Positions 10,771-21,686 of a stretch of 39,826 bases of DNA are shown here, piece after piece. This stretch comes from Planomonospora parontospora (GTDB taxonomy: Bacteria; Actinomycetota; Actinomycetes; Streptosporangiales; Streptosporangiaceae): assembly GCA_014647935.1 (NCBI GenBank), contig BMQD01000038.1, positions 1 to 39,826 of the forward strand. Reading direction: 5' to 3'. The notes under the pieces are model-generated. The model worked only from the letters and a program-made list of their open reading frames with translations, was not told the DNA's origin and ran no database searches. Position 1 is the stretch's first letter; each line of letters begins with the position of its first letter. A program made the translations under genes and the position numbers.

Positions 10771-11940
10771 ATGCCTCGACGTCCCGCAGCCGCGCTCGCC
10801 ACGAGCGGCGAGGTGCTCCGCCTCATCCGCACCGGTGAAGCCGTCACCCGTGCGGACATCGGACGTGTCACCGGCCTGTCCCGGCCCGCGGTCTCCCTGC
10901 GCGTCACCGAGCTGCTGGACCGGCGTCTGATCGTGGAGGACAACGAGGGCCCCTCCACCGGCGGGCGCCCGCCCACCCGCCTGGCCTTCAACGCCGCCGG
11001 CGGCGTGGTCCTGGTCGCCTCGCTGGGCGCCAGCCGCGCGCAGATCGCCGTCTGCGACCTCGCCGCAGGAGAGCTGGCCCGCGCCGACCTCGCCGTCGAC
11101 GTGGAGGAAGGGCCCGACGTCGTGCTGCCCCTGGTCATGCGGACCTGGGAGGAACTTCTCGGCGACCGCCCCGCGAGCCTGATCCGGGCCGTCGGCCTGG
11201 GCGTCCCGGCGACCGTGGAGTTCGCCGCGCGCCGTACCGAGAGCGCCCGCATCATGGCGAGCTGGACCGGTGTGGCCATTCCGCCGATCATCGCCGAGCG
11301 CTTCCCCGTGCCGGTCTTCCTGGACAACGACGTCAACGTCATCGCCATCGGAGAGCACCGCGCGGTCTACGCCGGCCAGGCCGACGACCTGCTGTTCATC
11401 AAGGTCTCCACCCGGATCGGCTCGGGCGTCATCGCGGGCGGCGAGATCCTGCGCGGCGCGCTGGGCGCGGCCGGGGAGATCGGCCACATCCCGGTCCGCG
11501 ACGGCGGGGGAGTGCTCTGCCGCTGCGGCAACACCGACTGCCTGGACTCGGTCGCCAGCGCCACCGCGATCCTGCGCAGGCTGCGCTCCCGGGGATACGA
11601 GGTCAAGACCCTCGCCGACGTGGTCGCCCTGGTCCGGGGCGGGGACGCCGAGACGATGACGGTGATCCGGGACGCCGCCCGGATGCTGGGCGAGGTCGTC
11701 GCCAGCGCGGTCAACATCCTCAACCCTGCCGTGGTCGTCCTCGGCGGCGACGTCGCCGAGACCTTCCAGCCGCTGGTGTCGGGGGTGCGCGAGGTCGTCT
11801 ACCGCCGCTCGACCGCGCTGTCCACCCGCAACCTCCGCATCGAGCGCAGCCGCCTCGGCCCCGGCGCGGGCATCGTCGGTTGCGCCCACATGGTCCTCGA
11901 CCACGTCCTCTCCCCGGAGGCGGTCGACTCCCCGCCCTGA
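10771..11940 (+). CDS. ROK-family transcriptional regulator, probable sugar-responsive repressor of the zwf-edd-glk-eda operon
   Basis: From ATG 10771 the protein has 389 residues; GTG 10753 is an alternative in-frame start, and neither has a good ribosome-binding site. Residues about 8-60 form a winged HTH (ADIGRVTGLSRPAVSLRVTELLDRR followed by the GGRPPTRL wing), and the rest is a ROK sugar-kinase-like domain. The structural-zinc cysteine motif is visible as CRCGNTDCLD, with the expected glycine of CxCGxxGC replaced by aspartate. DNVNVIA-like FLDNDVNVIAIGE holds the usual ROK aspartate. NagC/Mlc/XylR-type members bind DNA and release it on binding sugars or sugar phosphates. Divergence from zwf suggests it controls glucose use here. 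The stop codon lies inside the first copy of a 23-bp repeat array. Confidence 0.88.
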   Translation: MPRRPAAALATSGEVLRLIRTGEAVTRADIGRVTGLSRPAVSLRVTELLDRRLIVEDNEGPSTGGRPPTRLAFNAAGGVVLVASLGASRAQIAVCDLAAGELARADLAVDVEEGPDVVLPLVMRTWEELLGDRPASLIRAVGLGVPATVEFAARRTESARIMASWTGVAIPPIIAERFPVPVFLDNDVNVIAIGEHRAVYAGQADDLLFIKVSTRIGSGVIAGGEILRGALGAAGEIGHIPVRDGGGVLCRCGNTDCLDSVASATAILRRLRSRGYEVKTLADVVALVRGGDAETMTVIRDAARMLGEVVASAVNILNPAVVVLGGDVAETFQPLVSGVREVVYRRSTALSTRNLRIERSRLGPGAGIVGCAHMVLDHVLSPEAVDSPP

Positions 11941-12019
11941 CCCGCGGAGGCTCCCCGCCCTGACCCGCGGAGGCTCCCCGCCCTGACCCGCGGAGGCTCC
12001 CCGCCCTGACCCGCGGGGG
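11928..12019. repeat. 23-bp tandem repeat, 4 copies, spanning the ROK gene stop
   Basis: Units start at 11928, 11951, 11974 and 11997; the first three are identical and the last differs at one base near its end. The TGA of the ROK gene is within copy 1. Because 23 is not a multiple of three the array cannot be part of an extended coding region. Each unit carries GGAG-x-CTCC, so the transcript may form short hairpins. There are no spacers, so it is not a CRISPR array. Confidence 0.92.
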
Positions 12020-12092
12020 CACGGCGTCCCGGCACGCACCGTACCCGCGCGATGGCGTGGGGTGCCCGGATCCGGGGCAGGGTGCATTGATA

Positions 12093-14408
12093 GTGGACGT
12101 CGTGCGGAGCGGATTCGGGGAGCGGTTCCGCCGGGCCTCCCGGACGGGGATGCCGGTGGTGGTCCTCATCGCGCTGCTCGTCGCCGTGACCGGCACGGCC
12201 CTGTCGGTCTGGGTCGGCGCCGCGCTGCGGGAGGCCCAGCAGCGCGGCGCCGAGCAGCAGCTGGACCGGCGCACGGCCCTGGTCACCGACGCGGTGGCGA
12301 CCGAGAGCGGCCGGTACGCCGACACGCTCCGCCTCCTGGCCGCCGCGCTGGGGTCCCACGCGCGGCTGACGAAGCCCGAGTTCGACCAGACGACGCGGGT
12401 GCTGGAGGGCATGCGGCTGGCCGGGGCGACCTCGATCGCCCTCATGGTGCCGGCCACCGCCGAGCAGATCCCGCGTGTGCAGGAGTTCTGGCGCCGCCGC
12501 GGCGTCCCGGACCTCGTCCTGAACGCCGAGGGGCGCGCGCACGAGCACGTCTTCTCCGTCCTCAGCCGGTCGCTGGACGGGTCCACCCGGACGGCGACCG
12601 GCATCGACGCCAGCCAGGCCCCCGAGTCCGCCCGCGCCCTGGCCGAGGCGCGCCGCAGCGGCCAGGTCACGGTGTCCGACACCTATCGGCTGATCCGCGA
12701 CCGCTACCTGCCGCCGGAGCGCAGGCAGCTCTCGATCGTGCTGACCGCGCCGGTCTACGGGCCGGTCGAGGGCGACCGGAGGCCGTTCGTCGGCTGGGTG
12801 CTGATGGGGGTGCGCGGCCAGGACTTCATCGGCGCGTCCCTGCGGCGCGCCGCGCAGGGGCTGAGCGACGTGCGGCTGCTCGCCCGGCACGGGGACGGCT
12901 CCCTGGTGCCGATCGCCGAGCTGCGCGGCAGGGCCCCGCGCGAGGTCCCCCGGGACCTGCACCGCACCACCTCGGTGCAGGTCGCCCAGCGCCACTGGCA
13001 ACTGGAGATCGCCGCCGCCTCCGCGCTGCTGCCCGGCGCGCACAGCCCCCTGCCGCTCACCGCCACGGCCGCGGGGACCGCGCTGAGCCTGCTGCTGGCC
13101 GCGCTGGTGTCCGCGCTGGGCGGCGGCCGGGCCCGGGCCCGGGCCCAGGTCGTGGCGGCCACCGCCGGACTGCGCGCCGCCGAGGCCGACGCCCGCCGCC
13201 AGGCCGGGCTGCTGGCCGCGGTGCTCGACAGCGCCAGCGACGGCGTCGGCGTGGTCGACGGGCAGGGCCGCTTCCTGATGAACAACCCCGCGGCCGGGGA
13301 GATCCTCGGGGTCCCGCCCGCCGCGGGAGGGCCGGAGAGCTGGCAGGACCACTACGGCATCCTCCTGCCGGACGGCAGCGCGCCGTTCCCCACCGAGGAA
13401 ATGCCGATGACGCAGGCACTGGCCGGGCGGCGCGTGGAGCAGGTGCCGATGATGATCCGCAACCGGGCCCATCCCGAAGGGATCGTCCTCTCCGTCTCGG
13501 CGCAGCCGCTGGACCCGTCGGGCGGGCGCTCCGGCGCGGTGACGGTATTCCGCGACATCACCGCGTTGCGCGAGCACGAGGCCGAGCTGGCCGCGTTCGC
13601 GGGAGTCGTCGCCCACGACCTGCGCCGCCCGCTGACCGCGATGCGCGGGTTCGTCGAGCTGGTCCGCGACGAGCTGGACGAGCTGGTCGGCGAACTTCCC
13701 CCCGAGTCCTCCGGGGCGGCCGGCGCCGGGGTGTCGCGGGAGCCGGAGGTGCGGGCCGTGGCCGGCGAGTGCGTGCGCCACCTGGACCAGGCGCTGGCGG
13801 GCATCGCCCGGATGGCCGGCCTGATCGACGACCTGCTGGCGTACGCCACGGCCCGGGACGCCACGCTCCAGCCGAGGGAGGTCGACCTGGACTCGCTGGT
13901 GCGGGAGATCGCCGCCGAGCACCTGACCGCGGCCGCAGCCGAACCCGGCCGGCCCGCGCCCCGGATCGGCGTCGGCCCGCTGCCCGCCGTGCACGCCGAT
14001 CCGCCGCTGGTCCGGCAGCTGGTCGACAACCTGGTCGGCAACGCGGTCAAGTACGTCCGGCCCGGGCAGGGCGCAGAGGTGGAGGTCCGATCCCTGCCGG
14101 CCCCGCCGGGGCGGGTGCGGATCGAGGTGGCCGACCGGGGCATCGGCATCCCGCCGGGCCAGCACCAGGCCATCTTCGCCGGATTCCACCGCGCGGTCGG
14201 CGGCTACACCGGGACCGGCCTGGGCCTGGCCATCTGCGAGCGGATCGTGGAGCGGCACGGCGGCGCGATCACCGCCGAGGACAACCCGGGCGGCGGCGCC
14301 CGGTTCCGTTTCACCCTGCCCGCCGCCGAGGACGAACCCGCCGTCGAGCACAGACCCGGTGCCGAGGACGGACCCGGTGCCGGGGACCGGCCCGGAGGAC
14401 CGTCCTGA
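12093..14408 (+). CDS. CHASE-PAS sensor histidine kinase (orphan)
   Basis: The start is uncertain: GTG 12093 (771 residues) has CAGGG about 10 bases upstream, but TTG 12087 and GTG 12102 are possible. A membrane helix (residues about 19-40) is followed by a CHASE-type extracytoplasmic sensor domain ending near LTAPVYGPVEG... GWVLMGVRGQDF, a second helix (about 325-345), a PAS domain (about 370-490) and a kinase core. H508 in VVAHDLRRPLTAM is the phospho-accepting histidine. The ATPase domain has the N-box (VDNLVGNAVKY), G1 (DRGIGIPPG) and G2 (GTGLGLAI). The core resembles phytochrome-like and KdpD-independent HisKA kinases. No response regulator is adjacent, so its partner and signal are unknown. 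The C-terminal 25 residues are a Gly/Pro/Asp-rich tail with short repeats. Confidence 0.9.
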   Translation: MDVVRSGFGERFRRASRTGMPVVVLIALLVAVTGTALSVWVGAALREAQQRGAEQQLDRRTALVTDAVATESGRYADTLRLLAAALGSHARLTKPEFDQTTRVLEGMRLAGATSIALMVPATAEQIPRVQEFWRRRGVPDLVLNAEGRAHEHVFSVLSRSLDGSTRTATGIDASQAPESARALAEARRSGQVTVSDTYRLIRDRYLPPERRQLSIVLTAPVYGPVEGDRRPFVGWVLMGVRGQDFIGASLRRAAQGLSDVRLLARHGDGSLVPIAELRGRAPREVPRDLHRTTSVQVAQRHWQLEIAAASALLPGAHSPLPLTATAAGTALSLLLAALVSALGGGRARARAQVVAATAGLRAAEADARRQAGLLAAVLDSASDGVGVVDGQGRFLMNNPAAGEILGVPPAAGGPESWQDHYGILLPDGSAPFPTEEMPMTQALAGRRVEQVPMMIRNRAHPEGIVLSVSAQPLDPSGGRSGAVTVFRDITALREHEAELAAFAGVVAHDLRRPLTAMRGFVELVRDELDELVGELPPESSGAAGAGVSREPEVRAVAGECVRHLDQALAGIARMAGLIDDLLAYATARDATLQPREVDLDSLVREIAAEHLTAAAAEPGRPAPRIGVGPLPAVHADPPLVRQLVDNLVGNAVKYVRPGQGAEVEVRSLPAPPGRVRIEVADRGIGIPPGQHQAIFAGFHRAVGGYTGTGLGLAICERIVERHGGAITAEDNPGGGARFRFTLPAAEDEPAVEHRPGAEDGPGAGDRPGGPS

Positions 14409-14429
14409 GCGGTACCGTTCCGGGCGGGG

Positions 14430-14702
14430 TCAGCCCGCCTCGGTCATCCCCCCGCGCTGCTCGCGGTTCCGGTTCTGCCGGCGGACGGCCATCCCCATGT
14501 CCACGGCCGCCACCACGGCGAGCACGGCCATCACCGCGGTTATCCAGACGAGGCCCGCGGCGAAGCTGAGCACACCGATGGCGATGGCGGCGATCATGGC
14601 GAACGAGCCCAGCCGGATGTGGACCACGTCGCGGGGCGTCGCCGGGACCATCGTCTTGCCGGTCCTGGACGTCTGCTCCGGACGCTGCGGTTCGTGAGTC
14701 AT
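14430..14702 (-). CDS. Small membrane protein with two helices, unknown
   Basis: The 90-residue protein has a polar N-terminus, two adjacent membrane helices (residues about 33-50 and 52-70) and a basic/polar C-terminus with RRQNRNREQR. GGAGGAGGG lies 8 bases before the ATG. The layout is like that of small actinobacterial proteins of the DUF6343 kind, but I cannot confirm membership. It converges on the kinase gene with only 21 bp between stops and is divergent from the ChaB-like gene. A function cannot be given. Confidence 0.75.
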   Translation of the reverse strand: MTHEPQRPEQTSRTGKTMVPATPRDVVHIRLGSFAMIAAIAIGVLSFAAGLVWITAVMAVLAVVAAVDMGMAVRRQNRNREQRGGMTEAG

Positions 14703-14882
14703 ATCGCACCCTCCTCCGTATCAGACCGCTCCCGTACCCACGGCGATCCCTCCCATGCGCCGCCTCGCGGGCAAGGCCGTACGGCCGCGCGGCGGTGGGA
14801 GGCCCCGGCGAATGTTCCGGTGCGGGGCGGGAAGGGGCGACGGGCACGAGGACACGGACGAGCGGAAAGAGGTGATCGCGCG

Positions 14883-15275
14883 ATGCCGGCACGCGAGGAA
14901 CTGCCGTCGACCCTGCGGCGCTCTCCCAAGAAGGCGCAGGAGACCTGGATCAAGGCGCACGACTCGGCGGTGGAGACCTACGGGGAGGGCGAGCGGGCGC
15001 ACCGCACGGCGTTCTCCGCGCTGAAGCACTCCTTCGAGAAGGTCGGCGACCACTGGGAGCCGAAGCAGGAGAAGGGGCCCTCCGACGCGCAGGCGCGCAA
15101 GAGCACCCCCCGGGCGGGGAAGACCGCCGAGGGGGTGGACGAGTCCGCGTCCAAGGAGCACCTGTACGGCATCGCCCGGCGCCTGGACGTCAGGGGACGG
15201 TCGGCGATGACCAAGGGGCAGCTCGTGGAGGCCATCAAGAAGGCCAACAGGAAGCGCACGGCGGACGCCCGCTGA
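14883..15275 (+). CDS. ChaB-family protein with C-terminal Rho_N/SAP-like helix pair
   Basis: Residues 7-60 match ChaB (LP..LRRSPKKAQETWIKAHDSA, then EERAHRTAF-like GERAHRTAFSALKHSFEK), named after a putative cation-transport regulator of E. coli whose real role is unclear. Residues about 91-122 (LYGIARRLDVRGRSAMTKGQLVEAI) look like the Rho N-terminal or SAP-type helix-extended-helix found in nucleic-acid-binding proteins. The 130-residue protein is very basic and Lys-rich between the two parts, which favours nucleic-acid contact. AAAGAGGTG lies upstream of ATG 14883. Similar two-part proteins occur in actinobacteria near stress genes. It is separated from catalase by a hairpin terminator. 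Confidence 0.82.
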   Translation: MPAREELPSTLRRSPKKAQETWIKAHDSAVETYGEGERAHRTAFSALKHSFEKVGDHWEPKQEKGPSDAQARKSTPRAGKTAEGVDESASKEHLYGIARRLDVRGRSAMTKGQLVEAIKKANRKRTADAR

Positions 15276-15278
15276 CCT

Positions 15279-15319
15279 GGCCGGCCCCGCGACCGGCGGC
15301 AGCCGGTCCGGGGCCGGCC
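15279..15319. terminator. Hairpin terminator after the ChaB-like gene
   Basis: An 11-bp GC stem (15279-15289 with 15309-15319) continues, after a small bulge, into a 5-bp inner stem (15292-15296 with 15303-15307) around a 6-base loop. It starts 4 bp after the stop codon. There is no U-tract. Confidence 0.7.
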
Positions 15320-15458
15320 CCGCGCCGGACGCCGGACGGCGGCGCCCGGTGTTTGGAACGCGGCATTTTTCCGAAGATTCTCCCCGCCTTCGCTATAAGC
15401 CGGTCGGCAGCGGATAGGAAACGCCGGAAGCGAACGCAGCAGGGAGGGAAGCGTCATC
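15320..15458 (+). promoter_or_regulatory. Catalase promoter region
   Basis: This stretch contains the only locally AT-rich segment before catalase (about 15360-15402). TATAAG at 15394-15399 is a candidate -10 box. No convincing -35 box was found. A GGGAGGGAAG ribosome-binding site lies before the ATG. A peroxide regulator (CatR/FurA/OxyR) site could be expected but is not identifiable by eye. Confidence 0.4.
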
Positions 15459-17120
<1,662 letters not shown>

Positions 17121-17134
17121 GGCGGACGCCCGCC

Positions 17135-17175
17135 CGCGGCGCGGACGCCCACCCGCGGTGGGCGTCCGCGCCGCG
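17135..17175. terminator. Strong hairpin terminator after catalase (18-bp stem)
   Basis: Perfect 18-base arms at 17135-17152 and 17158-17175 flank a 5-base loop, starting 14 bp after the catalase stop. A second, smaller hairpin (7-bp stem, 5-base loop) lies at 17181-17199. Together they separate catalase from the convergent chemoreceptor gene and can stop transcription from both sides. Confidence 0.85.
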
Positions 17176-17286
17176 CCGGACCCCCGGCTCCGCCGGGGGC
17201 GGGGCGGTCCCCGGTGGTCCCGGGCGGTCGGAGGGCGCGGGGTGGTCAGGTGTACCGGGAGGCGGGGGAGGCGGGCCGACCCGGCC

Positions 17287-18834
17287 TCAGCCCTCCCGCA
17301 TCCGGGTGAGGAGCTCGGCGAAGTCGGCCTGCATGCGGGCGGCCTCGGCCGACAGGTCCTGGGAGAGCCCGGCGATCCGCGCGGCCACCTGCCCGGTCGC
17401 CTCGGCCGAGCGCCGCACGCTCACCCCCCGCACGCCGCCGCCGTCACCGGCGATCGCCGCGGCGACCTCCTCGGTGCTGGTGCCCAGGCTGCGCACGACC
17501 CCGGCCATCCGGTCGATGACCTCCGCCGCGCCCTGCGAGGTGTTCTGGATCGCCTCCACCTCCCGCGCGATCTCGTCGGTGGCCTGCGAGCTCTGCTGCG
17601 CCAGTTCCTTGACCTCGTTGGCCACCACGGCGAAGCCCTTGCCGACGTCGCCGGCCCGGGCCGCCTCGATGGTGGCGTTGAGCGCCAGCAGGTTGGTCTG
17701 CGCCGCGACCCTGCGGATCACCTCGACCACGCCCCCGATGGTCTCGGCCGCGGTGGTGAGACCGTTGACCGTACCGCTGGCACTGGTCGTCTCGGTGGCC
17801 GCCTGCGCGGCCGTCGTCGTCGACTGCTCGGCCAGGTGCGAGATCTCCCGGACGGTCTCGACCAGTCCGCCGGTGGCGGAGCCCAGTTCCTCCGCGCCGT
17901 CGCGCATGGCCAGTACGGCCTCGTCGAGGCGGGCGACCACCGCCGAGACGGTGCCCTCCAGCTGCGCGGCCAGCGTCTCCACCGAGCGGCGGCGCTCCTC
18001 CTCCGCCCTGGCGCGCAGCTCCTCGTGCTCGTGCTCCAGGGCCTGCTTGCCGGAGAGGTTGTCGCGCAGCACGCCCAGCGCGCCGGCCATCCGGCCGATC
18101 TCGTCGCGCGACACCGGTGGCAGCGCCACCTCGTGGTCGCCGTCGGCGAGCTTGCGGGTGGCGGCGGTCAGCGCCCGCACGGGCCGGGAGATGCTGAGCC
18201 CCACGACGGCGAGGACGCCCAGGACGGCGAGCACGACCATGCCGGTCTGCAGGATCGTGGCCTGCTGCTTGTCGCGGATGATCTCCTGCATGTCGCCGAC
18301 GTAGATGCCGGTGCCGACCACCCACTCCCACGGCTCGAAACCGGCCACGTACGACAGCTTGGTGACCGGCTCGTCCTCGTCGGGCTTGGGCCACTCGTAC
18401 TCGACGAAGCCCGCGCCGGAGGCGCGCACCGTCTTGACGAACTCGACGAACAGCAGCTTGCCGTTCGGGTCGGCGTTGGCGGACAGGTCCTTGCCGTCCA
18501 GTTCGGGCTTGGTCGGGTGCATGACCATGAACGGGCGCATGTCGTTGATCCAGAAGTAGTCGCCCTCGCCGTAGCGCATCGCCTTGACCGCGGTCAGCGC
18601 GGCGGCCCGCGCCTGCTCGTCGGTCATGGCGCCCTCCTCCGCCTGCCGGTGGTAACCGGCGATGACCGAGTGGGCGGTCTCCACCAGGCTCTGCACCTTC
18701 GCCTTGCGGGCGGCCAGTTCGGTGGGCTCGACGTCGGCGAAGCGGATGGCGCCCACGGAGAGCACGCCGATGACGGCGACCGTCGCGAGCACGGCCAGTT
18801 TGGCCAGGATGGGGATGTTGCGCAGATTCGGCAT
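17287..18834 (-). CDS. Methyl-accepting chemotaxis protein with sCache_2 sensor domain
   Basis: The 515-residue receptor starts at ATG 18834 with GAGAGGTCA upstream. A membrane helix at residues about 10-30 is followed by a periplasm-facing sCache_2-like domain ([17 protein letters not shown]... [14 protein letters not shown]), a second helix (about 195-215), a HAMP domain (about 216-270) and a cytoplasmic signalling domain. The hairpin tip that binds CheA/CheW is conserved ([16 protein letters not shown], then [13 protein letters not shown]). No other che or fla gene is in the window. Chemoreceptors are expected only in actinomycetes with motile spores or in lineages that reuse the array for other signals, so this is informative about the host. 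The ligand is unknown; many sCache_2 domains sense small organic acids. Confidence 0.93.
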   Translation of the reverse strand: MPNLRNIPILAKLAVLATVAVIGVLSVGAIRFADVEPTELAARKAKVQSLVETAHSVIAGYHRQAEEGAMTDEQARAAALTAVKAMRYGEGDYFWINDMRPFMVMHPTKPELDGKDLSANADPNGKLLFVEFVKTVRASGAGFVEYEWPKPDEDEPVTKLSYVAGFEPWEWVVGTGIYVGDMQEIIRDKQQATILQTGMVVLAVLGVLAVVGLSISRPVRALTAATRKLADGDHEVALPPVSRDEIGRMAGALGVLRDNLSGKQALEHEHEELRARAEEERRRSVETLAAQLEGTVSAVVARLDEAVLAMRDGAEELGSATGGLVETVREISHLAEQSTTTAAQAATETTSASGTVNGLTTAAETIGGVVEVIRRVAAQTNLLALNATIEAARAGDVGKGFAVVANEVKELAQQSSQATDEIAREVEAIQNTSQGAAEVIDRMAGVVRSLGTSTEEVAAAIAGDGGGVRGVSVRRSAEATGQVAARIAGLSQDLSAEAARMQADFAELLTRMREG

Positions 18835-18905
18835 GGCGGTGACCTCTCAGGGCTGCTGTGCGCTCCTGATCGGCCGGAGGTCCCGCGAGCTGAGTGATTT
18901 GGGTT

Positions 18906-18948
18906 ACATCCCCGCGACGGGAACATCCCCGCGACGGGAACATCCCGG
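18906..18948. repeat. 17-bp tandem repeat, 2 full copies plus partial
   Basis: Exact units begin at 18906 and 18923, with a partial third from 18940. The unit ends in CGCGACGGGA. It lies about 70 bp upstream of the chemoreceptor start, where promoter elements would be expected, so copy number could alter expression. No coding potential fits. Confidence 0.85.
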
Positions 18949-18964
18949 TGGCGGGCTGCCCGCC

Positions 18965-19036
18965 GTGACCGGCCGCCTCCCGGTGACGGGCCGCCTCCTG
19001 GTGACGGACAGCCTCCCGGTGACGGACAGCCCTCCG
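18965..19036. repeat. 18-bp degenerate tandem repeat, 4 copies
   Basis: Units of the form GTGAC-GG-CC/AC-GCCTCC-G begin at 18965, 18983, 19001 and 19019, with 2-4 differences each. Together with the adjacent 17-bp array it fills most of the 281-bp gap between the divergently placed chemoreceptor (start 18834) and the end of the CBS gene (19116). No gene is seen in this gap. Confidence 0.85.
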
Positions 19037-19059
19037 GCGGCGGGCCGGTCCGCCGGAAA

Positions 19060-19103
19060 GGCCGCCGGGGCCGCCCCCGGCGTCGGGAGCGGCCCCGGCG
19101 GCC
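19060..19103. terminator. Hairpin terminator of the CBS-domain gene
   Basis: Perfect 13-base arms at 19060-19072 and 19091-19103 enclose an 18-base loop, ending 12 bp beyond the stop of the leftward CBS gene. It is GC-only without a U-tract. Confidence 0.65.
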
Positions 19104-19115
19104 GGACGGGACCCG

Positions 19116-19532
19116 TCAGTCGGTGCTCAGCGCGTCGAGCAGGTCGCCGACCGGGCGGTCGGGGAGCGCCCGGGCGACGTCCGCCAGCGCGACGATGCCG
19201 ACGAGCTTGTGTCCGTCGATCACCGGGAGCCTGCGCACCTGGTGCGAGGCCATCGTCCGGAGGATCTCGGCGGCGTCGTCGTCGGCGCCGATGGTGACGG
19301 CCTCGCCCTGGGCCAGCTCACCGGCCAGGCAGGACTTGGGGTCCTTGCCCCGGGCGAGCACCTTCACCACGATGTCCCGGTCGGTGAGCACGCCCTTCAG
19401 CCGGTCGTCGGTGCCGCAGATCGGCAGCGACCCCACGCCCAGGCGCGCCATCTTCCCGGCGGCGTCGATGACCGTCTCGTCCGCGTTCACACATTCCGCG
19501 TTCGGAGTCATGATCTCCCGTGCGGTCGTCAT
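19116..19532 (-). CDS. CBS-domain pair protein
   Basis: This 138-residue protein is almost entirely a tandem CBS (Bateman) module: CBS1 at residues about 8-60 (REIMTPNAECVNADETVIDAA... VLTDRDIVVKVLA) and CBS2 at about 72-125 (MASHQVRRLPVIDGHKLVGIVALADVAR). Such stand-alone pairs bind adenine nucleotides or S-adenosylmethionine and are common in actinobacteria, where some belong to dormancy or hypoxia regulons. AAAGGAG 7 bases upstream fixes the ATG at 19532. It is divergent from the isochorismatase-like gene across 100 bp. The ligand and target are unknown. Confidence 0.9.
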   Translation of the reverse strand: MTTAREIMTPNAECVNADETVIDAAGKMARLGVGSLPICGTDDRLKGVLTDRDIVVKVLARGKDPKSCLAGELAQGEAVTIGADDDAAEILRTMASHQVRRLPVIDGHKLVGIVALADVARALPDRPVGDLLDALSTD

Positions 19533-19632
19533 CCTCGCTCCTTTCGACGGTTTCGGAATCCTGCGGCTTCCCGCCGCGGGCCGGATGAAACCGGTCCGGC
19601 ATGAAGGGTGAGCACGGGGATAGAAGGGATGG

Positions 19633-20175
<543 letters not shown>

Positions 20176-20231
20176 CCGGCGGAGATCGCGCACGCCGTTT
20201 CCCGGCCGGGGATCGCGGGTAGCCGGGCGCG

Positions 20232-21671
20232 GTGTCTGAGATATCGCGATTACAGCGCTATGTGCCCGCACGGCAGGACCTCCGGGTCCGGCTGCGGCTG
20301 TCCGTCACCGAGTTCCTGCTCACCCCCCTGCTCATGGTGCTCGGGGCGGTCGCCCTGGCGCTGGGCTCCGTGCTGGTGGACGTGTCGTCGCCGGGCTGGT
20401 CCCCGGACGTCCGGAACCTCTTCCTGCGGCTGTTCCCGCACGAGAACCTGGTCGGGATGCTGCGGGTGATCGCGACCGGGCTGGTCACGGTGACCACGCT
20501 CACCATCTCGGCGCTGCTGGTGGCGATCTCGCACACCGCCACGACCGTCGCGCCGGTGGTGTTCGACCAGTTCCTGCGGCGCCGCGCCAACCAGGCGTAC
20601 TTCGGTTACGTCGCGGGCTGCGCCACCTACACCTACCTGGTCATGGCCGTCTCCCGCCCCCGCTGGGCCGGGGTGGGCGCGCTGCTGGCCATCGTGCTGG
20701 CCGCCGGGGCGCTCGTCCTGCTGGTGTTCATGGCCTACGTCATGATCGACCAGATGCGGCCGACCTCCGTGGTCCGCTCGATCCAGGACCTGGCCTTCAG
20801 CGCGCGCCTGCGCCAGCTCCCCCTGCTCGCCCGCTCCCGCACGAGGCCGGTGGTGGACGGCGACTCCCTCCCGGTGACCACCCGGGCGACCGGGTACGTG
20901 GTGGACATCAGCACCGCCCGCCTGGAGAAGCTGCTCGCGCCGACCGGGGACGCCGTGGAGGTCGCCTTCCAGGTGCGGATCGGGGACCTGCTCGCCTACG
21001 GGGACACCGTGGCCCGCATCCGCGGGGGAGACGAGGAGTCCCGCCGCCGGATCGCCGACGACGTCCTGGACTGCGTGACGATCGACCGGGTCCGCAACGC
21101 CGACGTCGACCCCGACCACGCCATCGAGCAGCTCGGCAACATCGCCTGGGCGGCCACCTCCACCCGGCAGAACCCCGACGTGGCGCTGGCCTCCGTCGGC
21201 GCCCTGCGCGACCTGTCGGCCCGGTGCGCCGCGGCCGGCGTCCCGGAGGCCGCGGCGTACGGAGGACCGCTGCCGGTGGTCTACGACGACGCGCTGCAGC
21301 GGCGGATCGTGGCGGCCCTGGTGGACCTGGTGGTGGTCAGCACCTCGTCCCGGCAGCACCAGACCTGCGCGGTGGCACTGTCCACCCTGGCGGAGATCCT
21401 GCCCCAGCTGCCGGACCGCGACCGCGACCTGGCGGTCAAGAGCCTGCAGCGGGCGCTCCCGGCGACCCTCTCCCACGTGGCCAGCGTGGAGATGGGCCGG
21501 GGCCTGGCCAGGCTGCGCGCCGCGTTCGACACGATCGGCCGGGAGGACATGGCCGACCAGGTCCGGGACATGGGACCGAGGCTGGTCCGGGAGAGCGGGC
21601 TGGAGGACGACCTCATCGACCACCTCGACGACAACGACATCACCGGGCCCCGGCCGTTCCGCTTCCGCTGA
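20232..21671 (+). CDS. DUF2254 family membrane protein
   Basis: The 479-residue protein has four membrane helices in the first 180 residues (about 28-48, 75-100, 120-140, 147-172), then a large soluble C-terminal part. The segment after the second helix, with VAISHTATTVAPVVFDQFLRRR and FGYVAGCATYTYLV, matches the DUF2254 core. The family is widespread in bacteria and has no known function. GTG 20232 has no good ribosome-binding site, and a GTG ten codons later is possible. The gene converges on the second histidine kinase with only 15 bp between the stops. Confidence 0.82.
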   Translation: MSEISRLQRYVPARQDLRVRLRLSVTEFLLTPLLMVLGAVALALGSVLVDVSSPGWSPDVRNLFLRLFPHENLVGMLRVIATGLVTVTTLTISALLVAISHTATTVAPVVFDQFLRRRANQAYFGYVAGCATYTYLVMAVSRPRWAGVGALLAIVLAAGALVLLVFMAYVMIDQMRPTSVVRSIQDLAFSARLRQLPLLARSRTRPVVDGDSLPVTTRATGYVVDISTARLEKLLAPTGDAVEVAFQVRIGDLLAYGDTVARIRGGDEESRRRIADDVLDCVTIDRVRNADVDPDHAIEQLGNIAWAATSTRQNPDVALASVGALRDLSARCAAAGVPEAAAYGGPLPVVYDDALQRRIVAALVDLVVVSTSSRQHQTCAVALSTLAEILPQLPDRDRDLAVKSLQRALPATLSHVASVEMGRGLARLRAAFDTIGREDMADQVRDMGPRLVRESGLEDDLIDHLDDNDITGPRPFRFR

Positions 21672-21686
21672 CCGGGCCGGCCGGGG

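Noticed and set aside
10771-11940. ROK glucokinase
   Set aside because: The N-terminal winged helix-turn-helix marks it as a regulator, and a separate Glk is in the divergent operon.
11928-12019. Possible CRISPR array
   Set aside because: The 23-bp units are directly adjacent without spacers and no cas genes are near.
11799-14351. 850-codon minus-strand frame opposite the CHASE kinase
   Set aside because: It is antisense to a complete histidine kinase with all catalytic boxes, and crosses the end of the ROK gene and its repeat array; no domain is visible.
18662-19297. Plus-strand frame with repeated VTGRLPVTD-like residues
   Set aside because: It is only the 18-bp tandem array read through; it runs antisense into the chemoreceptor and CBS genes and has no ribosome-binding site.
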